From Chitinophagales bacterium (GTDB lineage: Bacteria; Bacteroidota; Bacteroidia; Chitinophagales; JADIYW01), in NCBI GenBank assembly GCA_020636545.1, contig JACJXS010000010.1:124001-188000 (forward strand): a stretch of 64,000 nucleotides of DNA. The letters run 5' to 3'. Positions 17,593-25,993 of this stretch are shown here, piece by piece. The notes under the pieces were generated by a model. The model was not told the origin of the DNA. It searched no databases and was given only the letters and a program-made list of their open reading frames with translations. The stretch's first letter is position 1; every line of letters begins with the position of its first letter. Both the position numbers and the translations under genes were made by a program.

Positions 17593-18855
17593 ATGCCTTA
17601 TTTATTCACGTCAGAATCTGTTTCAGAAGGACACCCAGATAAAGTTGCAGATCAAATTTCAGATGCACTTATTGATAACTTTCTAGCCTATGACCCATCT
17701 TCAAAAGTTGCTTGCGAGACTTTAGTAACAACTGGACAAGTAGTTTTAGCTGGAGAAGTAAAATCTAAAGCATATTTAGATGTACAAGAAATTGCTAGAG
17801 AAGTAATAAGAAATATTGGATATACTAAATCTGAATATATGTTTGAGGCAAATTCTTGTGGTATTCTTTCTGCTATACACGAGCAATCTGCTGATATTAA
17901 TCAAGGTGTAGAGAGAAAAAATCCTGAAGATCAAGGTGCTGGTGACCAAGGTATGATGTTTGGTTATGCTACAAAAGAAACTGATACTTATATGCCTTTA
18001 CCTTTAGAACTTTCTCATTTATTATTAAGAGAACTTTCTGCCATTAGAAGAGAAGGTAAAGTAATGAAATATTTACGTCCTGATGCCAAATCGCAAGTTA
18101 CCATAGAATATAATGACAATAATCAGCCTATAAGAATTGATGCAATTGTAATTTCTACTCAACATGATGATTTCGGCAAAGAAGCGGCAATGCTTAAACA
18201 AATTAAACAAGATGTAATTGAAATTTTAATTCCAAGGGTAATGAAAAAATTACCAAAAAGAATTCAAGCATTATTCAATAATAAAATAAAATATCATATC
18301 AACCCGACTGGTAAATTTGTAATTGGTGGACCACATGGAGATACTGGTTTGACAGGTAGAAAGATTATAGTGGATACTTACGGAGGCAAAGGTGCACACG
18401 GTGGTGGTGCATTTTCTGGAAAAGACCCAAGTAAAGTTGATAGAAGTGCAGCTTATGCAACCAGACATATTGCAAAACATTTAGTAGCTGCAGGTATATG
18501 TGATGAAGCATTAGTACAAGTAGCTTATGCAATTGGTGTAGCTAAACCAGTAGGCTTGTATGTAAATACTTATGGTACTGCCAAAGTAAATAAAACAGAT
18601 GGTGAGATTGCTCAAATTATGGGAAATTTGCCTGAATTTGATATGCGTCCTTATTTCATTGAAAAACGTTTTAATCTTAGAACACCTATTTATAGTGAAA
18701 CCGCTGCTTATGGACACATGGGTAGAGAATCAAAAGTGGTGGAAAAAACTTTCAATAAAGGAAAAGATAATCAATTAAGGATAAAAGTAAAATTATTCCC
18801 TTGGGAAGAATTAAATGCATTAGCTACTGTAAAAAAAGCTTTTGGTATTAAATAA
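17593..18855 (+). CDS. metK: S-adenosylmethionine synthase
   Basis: Makes SAM from methionine and ATP; Mg and K dependent, cytoplasmic. Family motifs are complete: SVSEGHPDKVADQISDA near the start, GAGDQGMMFGYA in the core loop, GGPHGDTGLTGRKIIVDTYGG, and GGGAFSGKDPSKVDRSAAY. The 420-residue length is in the normal range for Bacteroidota. A TATATTTG promoter box lies about 45 bases upstream, after the end of hisC, so it is probably a separate unit. No SAM riboswitch-like structure was seen in its leader. Confidence 0.97.
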   Translation: MPYLFTSESVSEGHPDKVADQISDALIDNFLAYDPSSKVACETLVTTGQVVLAGEVKSKAYLDVQEIAREVIRNIGYTKSEYMFEANSCGILSAIHEQSADINQGVERKNPEDQGAGDQGMMFGYATKETDTYMPLPLELSHLLLRELSAIRREGKVMKYLRPDAKSQVTIEYNDNNQPIRIDAIVISTQHDDFGKEAAMLKQIKQDVIEILIPRVMKKLPKRIQALFNNKIKYHINPTGKFVIGGPHGDTGLTGRKIIVDTYGGKGAHGGGAFSGKDPSKVDRSAAYATRHIAKHLVAAGICDEALVQVAYAIGVAKPVGLYVNTYGTAKVNKTDGEIAQIMGNLPEFDMRPYFIEKRFNLRTPIYSETAAYGHMGRESKVVEKTFNKGKDNQLRIKVKLFPWEELNALATVKKAFGIK

Positions 18856-18925
18856 AAATTATCCGTTTGATTTATCAGAATAAATACGTATATTTGCAAC
18901 TCAAAAAATAAAAAAATACTAACTT

Positions 18926-19117
18926 ATGTTAATAGTTGATGCAAGAGAGCAAGACTCAATAGACAAGGCACTTAAAGTTTACAAGAAAAAACACGACAAA
19001 GCAGGTGTTGTAAAAGAGCTTAGAAGAAGACAAGCATTTACATTATCTTCTGTAAATAGAAGAATCCAAAAACAAAAAGCTGCTTATATCGAGCAATTAA
19101 GAAAAAACGAAGAATAA
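18926..19117 (+). CDS. rpsU: 30S ribosomal protein S21
   Basis: A 63-residue basic protein with the bS21 pattern: a DAREQDSIDKALKVYKKK opening, then VKELRRRQAFT and an RRIQKQKAAYI helix. It sits at the anti-Shine-Dalgarno side of the 30S subunit. A TATATTTG promoter box is about 30 bases upstream. The start ATGTTAATAGTTGATG is unambiguous. It precedes the recombinase and hibernation-factor genes on the same strand, a conserved Bacteroidota order as I recall it. Confidence 0.95.
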   Translation: MLIVDAREQDSIDKALKVYKKKHDKAGVVKELRRRQAFTLSSVNRRIQKQKAAYIEQLRKNEE

Positions 19118-19175
19118 TATTTGCAACTTTCGTTTTTTTATATTACCTTAATGTTCTAAATGACATTGAGGAAGT

Positions 19176-20087
19176 ATGGTGAACGAATTTTTGAATTATT
19201 TAAAATTTGAGAAACGTTATTCTGAAAAAACAATCTTAGCATATAAGATTGATATTCAGCAGTTCGTTTCTTTTTTATTTAATGAATTTTCTGAAACAAC
19301 CTTAGAAAAAGCTACTTATAACCAAATCAGAAGTTGGGTAGTACAGCTTTCATTACAAGAAACACAAGCTAGCAGCTTAAAAAGAAAAGTTTCTGCATTA
19401 AAAAGCTTCTTTAAGTTTATTATCAAAAAGGGTATTATTGATAATAATCCAGCAGATAAAATTACAACTCCAAAACTAAAAGAGCGACTTCCAAAATATT
19501 TTGAGCAAAAGAATATTAACAATTTGCTCAATGAAACAAATATATTTGGCGAAAATGATTCAAATGCCACATTTAAAGACACACCTGAAGGCAAGCAAGA
19601 TAAATTAATTATTGAAATGCTCTACCAAACTGGTATGAGACGACAAGAACTCATTGATTTAAAATGGGAAGCCATTGATTTCAGTCTAAAGCAACTTAAA
19701 ATAACTGGAAAGGGCAATAAACAAAGGCTAATGCCTTGTTCTGAAAAACTCCTTCACTTATTAGAAGAACATAAAGCAACACAAAACCAACGCTTTGAGA
19801 TTAAAAAAGATAAAAACTATATCTTTTTAACAAATAATGGACAACAATTATATCCAAACTACGTTTATAGATTAATAAAAGAAAAGTTTAGAAACGTGGT
19901 TGCAGAAAAGAAAAGCCCTCATGTATTAAGACACTCATTTGCTACGCATATTAGCAACAACGGAGCCAAATTATCTGACATTAAAGAATTAATGGGACAT
20001 GCAAGTCTTGCTTCCACACAAGTATATACACACAACACAATTGAGCAATTAAAAGAAGTTTATAAAAAGGCTCATCCAAAAGCATAA
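19176..20087 (+). CDS. Tyrosine recombinase, XerC/XerD type
   Basis: A 303-residue site-specific recombinase, probably of the Xer system that resolves chromosome dimers at dif. It has an N-terminal SAM-like core-binding domain (about 1-90) and a catalytic domain. The catalytic residues are all visible: Arg in QTGMRRQELIDL, Lys in TGKGNKQRLMP, His-x-x-Arg in PHVLRHSFATH, His in ELMGHASLAST, and the Tyr nucleophile in QVYTH. Its place between rpsU and the hibernation factor, in a core-gene run, argues for a housekeeping Xer rather than a mobile-element integrase. XerC and XerD cannot be told apart here. Confidence 0.92.
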   Translation: MVNEFLNYLKFEKRYSEKTILAYKIDIQQFVSFLFNEFSETTLEKATYNQIRSWVVQLSLQETQASSLKRKVSALKSFFKFIIKKGIIDNNPADKITTPKLKERLPKYFEQKNINNLLNETNIFGENDSNATFKDTPEGKQDKLIIEMLYQTGMRRQELIDLKWEAIDFSLKQLKITGKGNKQRLMPCSEKLLHLLEEHKATQNQRFEIKKDKNYIFLTNNGQQLYPNYVYRLIKEKFRNVVAEKKSPHVLRHSFATHISNNGAKLSDIKELMGHASLASTQVYTHNTIEQLKEVYKKAHPKA

Positions 20088-20113
20088 ATTTTTTCACCAC
20101 TAAATAAAGTACG

Positions 20114-20413
20114 ATGAAAGTAGAAATTCAATCTTTACATTTTAATGCCGACGCAAGTCTTGTAGAATTCATCAACAAGAAAATGGAAAAACTAGACCGT
20201 TTTTATGACAAAATCATAGGGTCTGATGTCGTTTTGAGTTTAGAGCAACTCAATACTCAAGTAAAAGACAAGGTGGTCATTATCAAAACCCAAATTCCTG
20301 GGAATATTTTGATTGCAAAAGAAACAAGTAAAAAATTTGAAGAAGCTGTGGACTTAGCCGTTGAATCGATTAAGAAACAGATGGAAAAATTCAAAGCCAA
20401 ACAACCAAATTAA
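20114..20413 (+). CDS. Ribosome hibernation-promoting factor / RaiA family protein, short form
   Basis: A 99-residue protein of the HPF/YfiA family, which binds the 30S decoding region and stalls idle ribosomes. It opens MKVEIQSLHFNADASLVEFINKKMEKLDRFYD and continues with an EEAVDLAVESIKKQMEK helix, matching the beta-alpha-beta-beta-beta-alpha fold. No long C-terminal dimerisation domain is present. It lies 26 bases downstream of the recombinase gene and is followed by a terminator shared with the convergent hisS. Confidence 0.9.
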   Translation: MKVEIQSLHFNADASLVEFINKKMEKLDRFYDKIIGSDVVLSLEQLNTQVKDKVVIIKTQIPGNILIAKETSKKFEEAVDLAVESIKKQMEKFKAKQPN

Positions 20414-20423
20414 TTAAAAAAAG

Positions 20424-20454
20424 AGAGGCTGTCCGAAAAGGGTAGCCTTTTTTT
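20424..20454. terminator. Terminator between the hibernation factor and hisS
   Basis: AGGCT-gtCC-GAAA-AGGgt-AGCCT forms an interrupted stem-loop followed by a run of seven T on the plus strand. The T-run overlaps the hisS stop region. It mainly ends plus-strand transcription from the rpsU-recombinase-hibernation factor unit. Confidence 0.7.
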
Positions 20455-21751
20455 ATGCTAACTTTTCCAACAACTCATTAAAATCTATCAAATTTTGCAG
20501 ACCTGTTTTCATTACTTTTAAAGTAATTTTATTTTGAGCAAGCTCCTCACTTCCTAAAATAGCCATAAATGGGATTTGCTTTTTATCACAATAAGAAAAT
20601 TGCTTTTTCATTTTTGTTGCTTCTGGATAAAACTCTGTATTTATACCATTCGCTCTTAATTCTTTTACTAACTTCAAAGAGGCATCTAAAGTATCTGCAC
20701 CAAAATTACCCACCAAAACTTGTGTAGATGTTTTCACTTCTGACAATAGATTTAATTGTTGCATAGCAGTAAAAATTCTATCTAAGCCTAAAGAAGTACC
20801 AACAGATGGCAAATCTTTACCACCAAACGAAGCAATTAATCCATTATATCTTCCACCACCATTCAATGAGCCAATATGAGGATGTTTAGGTAATTTGGTT
20901 TCAAAAATGGGACCTGTGTAATAATCTAGTCCACGAGCCAAAGCTATATCAAACGTAAAATATTGTTCAGGGATACCTAAAATTTGTAAGTAATAAAAAA
21001 TCTCCTCGATTTCAGCAATTCCTTCTTGAGCAATTTCAATTTCTGCTAATGCAGATTTCAACTGAGTTAAATTTAATTTCTGTGTCAATAAATCATGCAA
21101 TTTATCAATACTTGTCGTATGAATATTTTTATCCTTTAATTCTTTGGCAACCTCATTCCACTCTACTTTATCTAACTTATCAATACTTACACAAACATCA
21201 CCAACAAAATTATTATCCAATCCAATATATTGTGTGATGCCATTTAATATTTTCCTATTGTTGATTTTTATTAAAAAATCAGGAATGTCTAAGCCATTTA
21301 AAACTTCATAAGTAATTGCAATTAATTCCGCTTCAATCAGCATAGATGAAGATCCCACACAATCTACATCACATTGGTAAAACTCTCTAAATCTTCCTTG
21401 ATGTGGCTGTGGTCTGTCTGCTCGCCAAACTGGTTGCATTTGGTATCTTTTAAATGGCATTGCCAAATCATTATTCATTGCCACCATTCTTGAAAATGGT
21501 ACTGTTAAATCATAATGCAAAGCGGCTTCATCTTTTGTGCCTGTTTTATAGTTCAATTTATAAATTAAACGGTCTGCCTCCTCTCCATATTTTCCAGTAA
21601 GAACATCTAAATATTCAATAGCTGGTGTTTCTACAGGTGCGTAGCCATATTTCTTAAATACAGTACGCATTGTATCCAAAATACGTTCTCTATGTAACAT
21701 TTGCTCTGGCAAAAAATCTCTCGCTCCCTTGAATGTTCTTGGTTGTATCAT
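20453..21751 (-). CDS. hisS: Histidyl-tRNA synthetase
   Basis: Class II synthetase that charges tRNA-His. The 432 residues open with RTFKGARDFLPEQM. Class II motif 2 is in RPQPHQGRFREFYQCDVD, and the histidine-binding block ARGLDYYTGPIFE plus GGGRYNGLIASFGG is present; motif 3 includes GTSLGLDRIF. The C-terminal anticodon-binding domain begins near residue 335. A TATTTTTG promoter box lies about 22 bases before the ATG. Although the his operon is close, it is a separate unit. Confidence 0.96.
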   Translation of the reverse strand: MIQPRTFKGARDFLPEQMLHRERILDTMRTVFKKYGYAPVETPAIEYLDVLTGKYGEEADRLIYKLNYKTGTKDEAALHYDLTVPFSRMVAMNNDLAMPFKRYQMQPVWRADRPQPHQGRFREFYQCDVDCVGSSSMLIEAELIAITYEVLNGLDIPDFLIKINNRKILNGITQYIGLDNNFVGDVCVSIDKLDKVEWNEVAKELKDKNIHTTSIDKLHDLLTQKLNLTQLKSALAEIEIAQEGIAEIEEIFYYLQILGIPEQYFTFDIALARGLDYYTGPIFETKLPKHPHIGSLNGGGRYNGLIASFGGKDLPSVGTSLGLDRIFTAMQQLNLLSEVKTSTQVLVGNFGADTLDASLKLVKELRANGINTEFYPEATKMKKQFSYCDKKQIPFMAILGSEELAQNKITLKVMKTGLQNLIDFNELLEKLA

Positions 21752-21868
21752 AATAACTGTTCAATTATTTAAGCAAAAATATTAAAATTAAACTGCATAA
21801 CAGTCTATTATCTACTATTTAATGTTTTTGTAGTATTTAATATAAAATGCATAAACGAGTAGTAACAA

Positions 21869-23989
21869 CTATCTCACTTCCATTCCAGCATTAACATTTG
21901 CTTGAGCAAAATGCAATTTTCCATCAGCATCTTCAGCCATTAAAATCATGCCATTACTTTCAATTCCTCTTAATTTTCTTGGAGCTAAATTGACTAAAAC
22001 TAATACTTGCTGACCAACAATAGCTTCTGGTTTAAAATGTTCTGCAATTCCAGAAACAATAGTACGTTGCTCAATCCCAATATCAACTATAAGTTTCAAT
22101 AATTTATCTGCTTTTGGCACTTTCTCTGCTTCTAAAATTTTGCCTGTTCTAATATCCATCTTAGCAAAGTCATCGTATTGAATTTCTGATTTAAGAGGTA
22201 AAGAAGGAGAAGATTTATCGCCTGAATTTTCAAGCTGAATTTGTTTAGGTTGTTGTAATTTATCTATCTGGACAGCAATTTGTTCATCTGTAATTTTTTC
22301 AAATAACAAAACTATCGGATTTATATGTTCTTTCTTTGGTTGATAATTAAATGGGTCATTATCTGTTACATCAGCATTCAACATCCTAAATATCTTATCT
22401 GCTGATTTTGGCAAAAGTGGTTTTGAAAATATAGCTAATGCATATACCCAATCCAACGCAATTGATAAAATACTTCTCGTTTTATCTGGATCTTCTTTTA
22501 CTAATTTCCAAGGCTCAGTATCTGCTAAAAACTTATTTCCAGCACGTGCAAAAGCCATTAATTCATTCAAAGCATCTTTAAACTTAAATTGTTCTATAGA
22601 ATTTGCAATATTTTGTTCTGTTTCAGAAATAATTTTACTTAAAACCGTGTCATTATCACGCATTGTTTGTCTAAATGAGTTATCTAACGTTCCTAAATAA
22701 TATTTATGAATAAGTGTAACTACACGATTAACAAAATTTCCATAGGTTGCCACCAGTTCATTATTCACTCTATCTTGATACTCTTTCCAAGTAAACTCAG
22801 AATCTTTATTTTCAGGCATATTCGCAATCAAACAGTAACGTAATTCATCTTCCTTTCCTGGAAATTCCTCTAAATATTCATGCAACCAAACTGCCCAATT
22901 TCTTGAAGTTGAAATTTTATCTCCTTCTAAATTCATAAATTCATTCGCTGGCACATTACTTGTCAGAATATATTGCTCTGTGATTTTTAAAATAGCAGGA
23001 AAAGTAATACAATGAAAAACAATATTATCTTTTCCAATAAAATTGATAAGTGTTGTATCTTCATCTTGCCAATACTTACGCCAATCTTCAGCTTTTTTAT
23101 TTTGCAAATACTTGCTAAAATTTTGAGGATAAGCAAAATCAAATTTTTCTTCTCCAATCTCTTTAAACAATTGCTTGGTTGCAGAAATATAACCTATTGG
23201 TGCATCTAACCAAACATACAAGACTTTACCTTCCGAACCCTCAATATTAGCAGGAACAGGAATTCCCCAGTCTAAATCTCTAGTCATCGCTCTAGGACGA
23301 AGTCCATCGTTTAACCAACTTTTGCATTGACCAATAACGTGTGCTTTCCAATTATTTTTTTCTGCTGTTGTTTCCAACCATTCTCTTATTGCATCTTGCT
23401 GTTGATCTAATTTCAAAAACCAATGTTTGGTTTTTTTCAAAATAGGCGTTGAATTTGTTAGCGTCGATTTGGGATTAATCAAATCAGTTGGATTTAAAGA
23501 GCTACCGCATTTCTCACATTGATCACCATAAGCATTTTCATTTGCACATTTGGGGCAAGTTCCTATAATGTATCTATCTGCCAAAAACTGATTTGCTTTA
23601 GCATCGTAATATTGTTCATTTTCAATGATTTCAAATGCATTTTTATCATTTAAAATATTAAAAATCTCTTGAGAAGTTTCATAATGAATTGGCTCTGAAG
23701 TCCTGTGATAAATATCAAATGCAATTCCAAATTGCTCAAAACTTTTTCTAATAATTTGATTGTATTTATTGACAATTTTTCTTGGTGTTGTACGCTCTTT
23801 TTTTGCTTTGATAGTAATTGCAGCACCATGTTCATCACTACCACATACAAAAATAACATCTTCTCCTTTTAATCTAAGATGACGTGCATAAATATCTGCA
23901 GCTATATAAGCCCCAGCTAAATGTCCGATATGTAAAGGCCCATTTGCATAAGGCAAAGCCGCTGTAATTGTATATCTTTTTTTACTCAT
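21869..23989 (-). CDS. metG: Methionyl-tRNA synthetase with C-terminal tRNA-binding domain
   Basis: Class I synthetase of 706 residues. HIGH is at residues 20-23 (ANGPLHIGHLAGAY). The zinc knuckle CPKCANENAYGDQCEKCG follows, and GDKISTSRNW stands for KMSKS. The last ~105 residues are an EMAP/Trbp111 tRNA-binding domain (FAKMDIRTGKILEAE..VNLAPRKLRG), which dimerises the enzyme. The ATG at 23989 is chosen: it gives MSKKRYTITAALPYAN, and a TATCTTTG box ends only seven bases upstream, inside the alternative extension from 24034. Confidence 0.96.
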   Translation of the reverse strand: MSKKRYTITAALPYANGPLHIGHLAGAYIAADIYARHLRLKGEDVIFVCGSDEHGAAITIKAKKERTTPRKIVNKYNQIIRKSFEQFGIAFDIYHRTSEPIHYETSQEIFNILNDKNAFEIIENEQYYDAKANQFLADRYIIGTCPKCANENAYGDQCEKCGSSLNPTDLINPKSTLTNSTPILKKTKHWFLKLDQQQDAIREWLETTAEKNNWKAHVIGQCKSWLNDGLRPRAMTRDLDWGIPVPANIEGSEGKVLYVWLDAPIGYISATKQLFKEIGEEKFDFAYPQNFSKYLQNKKAEDWRKYWQDEDTTLINFIGKDNIVFHCITFPAILKITEQYILTSNVPANEFMNLEGDKISTSRNWAVWLHEYLEEFPGKEDELRYCLIANMPENKDSEFTWKEYQDRVNNELVATYGNFVNRVVTLIHKYYLGTLDNSFRQTMRDNDTVLSKIISETEQNIANSIEQFKFKDALNELMAFARAGNKFLADTEPWKLVKEDPDKTRSILSIALDWVYALAIFSKPLLPKSADKIFRMLNADVTDNDPFNYQPKKEHINPIVLLFEKITDEQIAVQIDKLQQPKQIQLENSGDKSSPSLPLKSEIQYDDFAKMDIRTGKILEAEKVPKADKLLKLIVDIGIEQRTIVSGIAEHFKPEAIVGQQVLVLVNLAPRKLRGIESNGMILMAEDADGKLHFAQANVNAGMEVR

Positions 23990-23996
23990 TAGAAAA

Positions 23997-24004
23997 CAAA
24001 GATA
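23997..24004 (-). promoter_or_regulatory. -7 promoter element (TATCTTTG) of metG, near-leaderless
   Basis: TATCTTTG is followed by TTTTCTA and then the metG ATG. The start of transcription is expected a few bases before or at the ATG. It also rules out the longer metG reading frame. Confidence 0.6.
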
Positions 24005-24117
24005 CTTAGAAAAAAATTCTGAAAAAAACATCAACTATTGATTTTTCTATCAAAATAAGTTACCGCCATAATATTATATAATATTATCAAAAGTATAGAA
24101 AGTATCAACTTAGAATA

Positions 24118-24158
24118 ATGCTTGAAAATCAAAAATAAAATTTTTGATTTTCAAGCAT
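24118..24158. repeat. Left 41-bp palindrome flanking the AAA/DUF4143 gene
   Basis: Two perfect 19-bp arms (ATGCTTGAAAATCAAAAAT and its reverse complement) are separated by AAA. The sequence matches the palindrome at 25343-25383 at 37 of 41 positions. It lies 29 bases upstream of the promoter box of the ATPase gene. Its position before rather than after a gene on the plus strand argues against a simple terminator. Confidence 0.9.
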
Positions 24159-24199
24159 AAAAATTTTAGTAATCCAAAAATAATATGTACTTTTGAACT

Positions 24200-25372
24200 A
24201 TGATAAAGCGGAAATTACAATATACGATTCAGTCTCTACTAAGTGATTTTCCAGCTGTTGCAATTTTGGGACCAAGGCAAATTGGAAAAACAACATTAGC
24301 AAAAAGCATTGCAAAGCAATTAAAAAAGCCTACCATTTATTTAGATGTAGAGAAGCCATCAGATTATGCTAAACTGCAAGATGCGGAAGCTTATTTACAA
24401 ATGCACCAAGACAAATGTGTTATTATTGATGAAGTTCAATTTATGCCTTCACTTTACAACGTATTGCGTTCACTTATAGATACGCATAGAAAACCAATGC
24501 GTTTTATTTTAACTGGCTCAGCATCTCCGAATTTAATAAAAGGAATTTCAGAATCTCTTGCTGGAAGAATTGCCTATACTGAATTAAGTCCTATTGGATT
24601 AGATGAATTACCTAGAAATATTGCTAGAAATAAACATTATTTTTTTGGAGGCTTTCCCACTCCACTCACCTATAAAGACACTTCAAAAGCTATTCACTGG
24701 TTAGACTATTTCATCAAGAGTTATATTGAAAGAGATTTAAGTATGTTGTACGATGTAAAAATGGACACAAGAGTTGTGCGACATTTCTGGCAAATGTTAG
24801 CCAATAACAATAGTGGCTTGTGGAATGCTGAAACGTATGCAAGAGCTTTAGGTGTTACTGCTCCAACTGTCAATCGATACCTAGATTTCTTAGAAGGTGC
24901 TTATTTAGTTAGACGACTCTATCCATGGTTTCCAAATACAAATAAACGACTAGTGAAATCGCCTAAAGTATATATACGAGATAGCGGATTATTGCACCGT
25001 TTGGCAGATATTTATAAGCTTGATGAACTATATGGAAATGTAATAATAGGAGCATCTTGGGAAGGTTATGTCATAGAACAAATTATTACCAACTTACCCA
25101 ATAATATTACGCCCTATTTTTATAGGACACATGCAGGAACTGAAGTAGATTTGGTTTTAGTTAAACAAAACAAACCCTATATTTTGATTGAAATCAAACT
25201 CAATAACCTAAGCAAACCCAAACGTGGTTTCTATGAAGCTATTGATGACTTAAAGCCTACTAAATCATTTGTAATTTCAAAAGAAACTGAAACCTACACA
25301 GACTCTGGGAATGTAACTTATATAAGTTTATACAATTTTATTATGCTTGAAAATCTAAAATTGTATTTTTGA
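24200..25372 (+). CDS. AAA_14/DUF4143 ATPase with PD-(D/E)XK-like C-terminus
   Basis: A 390-residue protein with Walker A GPRQIGKT at 24-31, Walker B CVIIDEVQ at 73-80, and sensor ILTGSAS at 103-109. A helix-turn-helix-like stretch (YARALGVTAPTVNRYLDFL, about 213-231) follows. The DUF4143 end has GTEVDLVL (D317) and ILIEIKL (E331, K333), matching the D...ExK nuclease motif. The function of such proteins is unknown; they are often scattered as singletons. The ATG comes four bases after a TACTTTTG box. The last nine codons and the stop lie inside the right-hand palindrome, and a near-identical palindrome precedes the gene, so it looks like a discrete cassette. Confidence 0.88.
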   Translation: MIKRKLQYTIQSLLSDFPAVAILGPRQIGKTTLAKSIAKQLKKPTIYLDVEKPSDYAKLQDAEAYLQMHQDKCVIIDEVQFMPSLYNVLRSLIDTHRKPMRFILTGSASPNLIKGISESLAGRIAYTELSPIGLDELPRNIARNKHYFFGGFPTPLTYKDTSKAIHWLDYFIKSYIERDLSMLYDVKMDTRVVRHFWQMLANNNSGLWNAETYARALGVTAPTVNRYLDFLEGAYLVRRLYPWFPNTNKRLVKSPKVYIRDSGLLHRLADIYKLDELYGNVIIGASWEGYVIEQIITNLPNNITPYFYRTHAGTEVDLVLVKQNKPYILIEIKLNNLSKPKRGFYEAIDDLKPTKSFVISKETETYTDSGNVTYISLYNFIMLENLKLYF

Positions 25373-25383
25373 TTTTCAAGCAT
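25343..25383. repeat. Right 41-bp palindrome, overlapping the ATPase 3' end
   Basis: Arms ATGCTTGAAAATCTAAAAT and ATTTTTGATTTTCAAGCAT (one mismatch in 19) with spacer TGT. The left half encodes MLENLKLYF and the TGA stop of the ATPase gene. It is a near copy of 24118-24158. It may also work as a terminator for the gene and for the convergent acetyltransferase gene, whose stop is five bases beyond. Confidence 0.9.
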
Positions 25384-25388
25384 TTATA

Positions 25389-25940
25389 TTATTGAGTAAT
25401 TGAATAAATGTAAGTATCTACAGGCATTTCATCGTAAGTTTTGTAATTCTGATAAATTGTACCTTCGTATTGCATTCCTGCACGTTGCATTACTTTTTCA
25501 CTCTCTTTATTATTAATATTACAACGAGCTTTAATGGTTTTAATATTTAATTGATTAAAAATAAATTTCTTTCTATTTTCAATAATTTGAAATACAATAC
25601 CTCTTTTTTCGAAGTCCTTATCAATAAAATAGGATAATTCAACTGTGCTTTTCTTAATATTTATATCCTTGATATTAAAGTGTCCTATCAATAATTCTTC
25701 AAAAAAAATTAGGTTGGCATATTCTATATTCTTATTCCAAAAAATATTTTTTTCTTCAAAATAGCTTTTAGTTCCATCTACTGTTTCATTTTTCCTAACC
25801 ATATTGGGAAAACTATCTTTCAATCTGTCTATATTCTTTTGGACAAGATTAAAAAAATCAAATTCAAATCCATTTTGGTATGGCACTAAAAAAATAGAAT
25901 CTCCTATCGTTACACGTTCTTTTTTTGGACAATATTTCAT
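25389..25940 (-). CDS. GNAT-family N-acetyltransferase (RimJ/RimL-like)
   Basis: A 183-residue acetyltransferase. The pattern fits RimJ/RimL-type GNATs: LIFFEELLIGHFNI (beta strands 2-4), VELSYFIDKDFEKRGIVFQII (the strand and acetyl-CoA loop), and C-terminal KARCNINNKESEKVMQRAGMQYEGTIYQ. The N-terminal VPYQNGFEFDFFNLVQKNIDRL helix is also typical. Substrates in this group include ribosomal proteins and small molecules; none can be named here. It stands alone between the ATPase cassette and the dioxygenase gene. Confidence 0.85.
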   Translation of the reverse strand: MKYCPKKERVTIGDSIFLVPYQNGFEFDFFNLVQKNIDRLKDSFPNMVRKNETVDGTKSYFEEKNIFWNKNIEYANLIFFEELLIGHFNIKDINIKKSTVELSYFIDKDFEKRGIVFQIIENRKKFIFNQLNIKTIKARCNINNKESEKVMQRAGMQYEGTIYQNYKTYDEMPVDTYIYSITQ

Positions 25941-25993
25941 TCAAAACAAATGTAAATAAAAAATTATGTTTATATTTATACTAACACAAGCTT

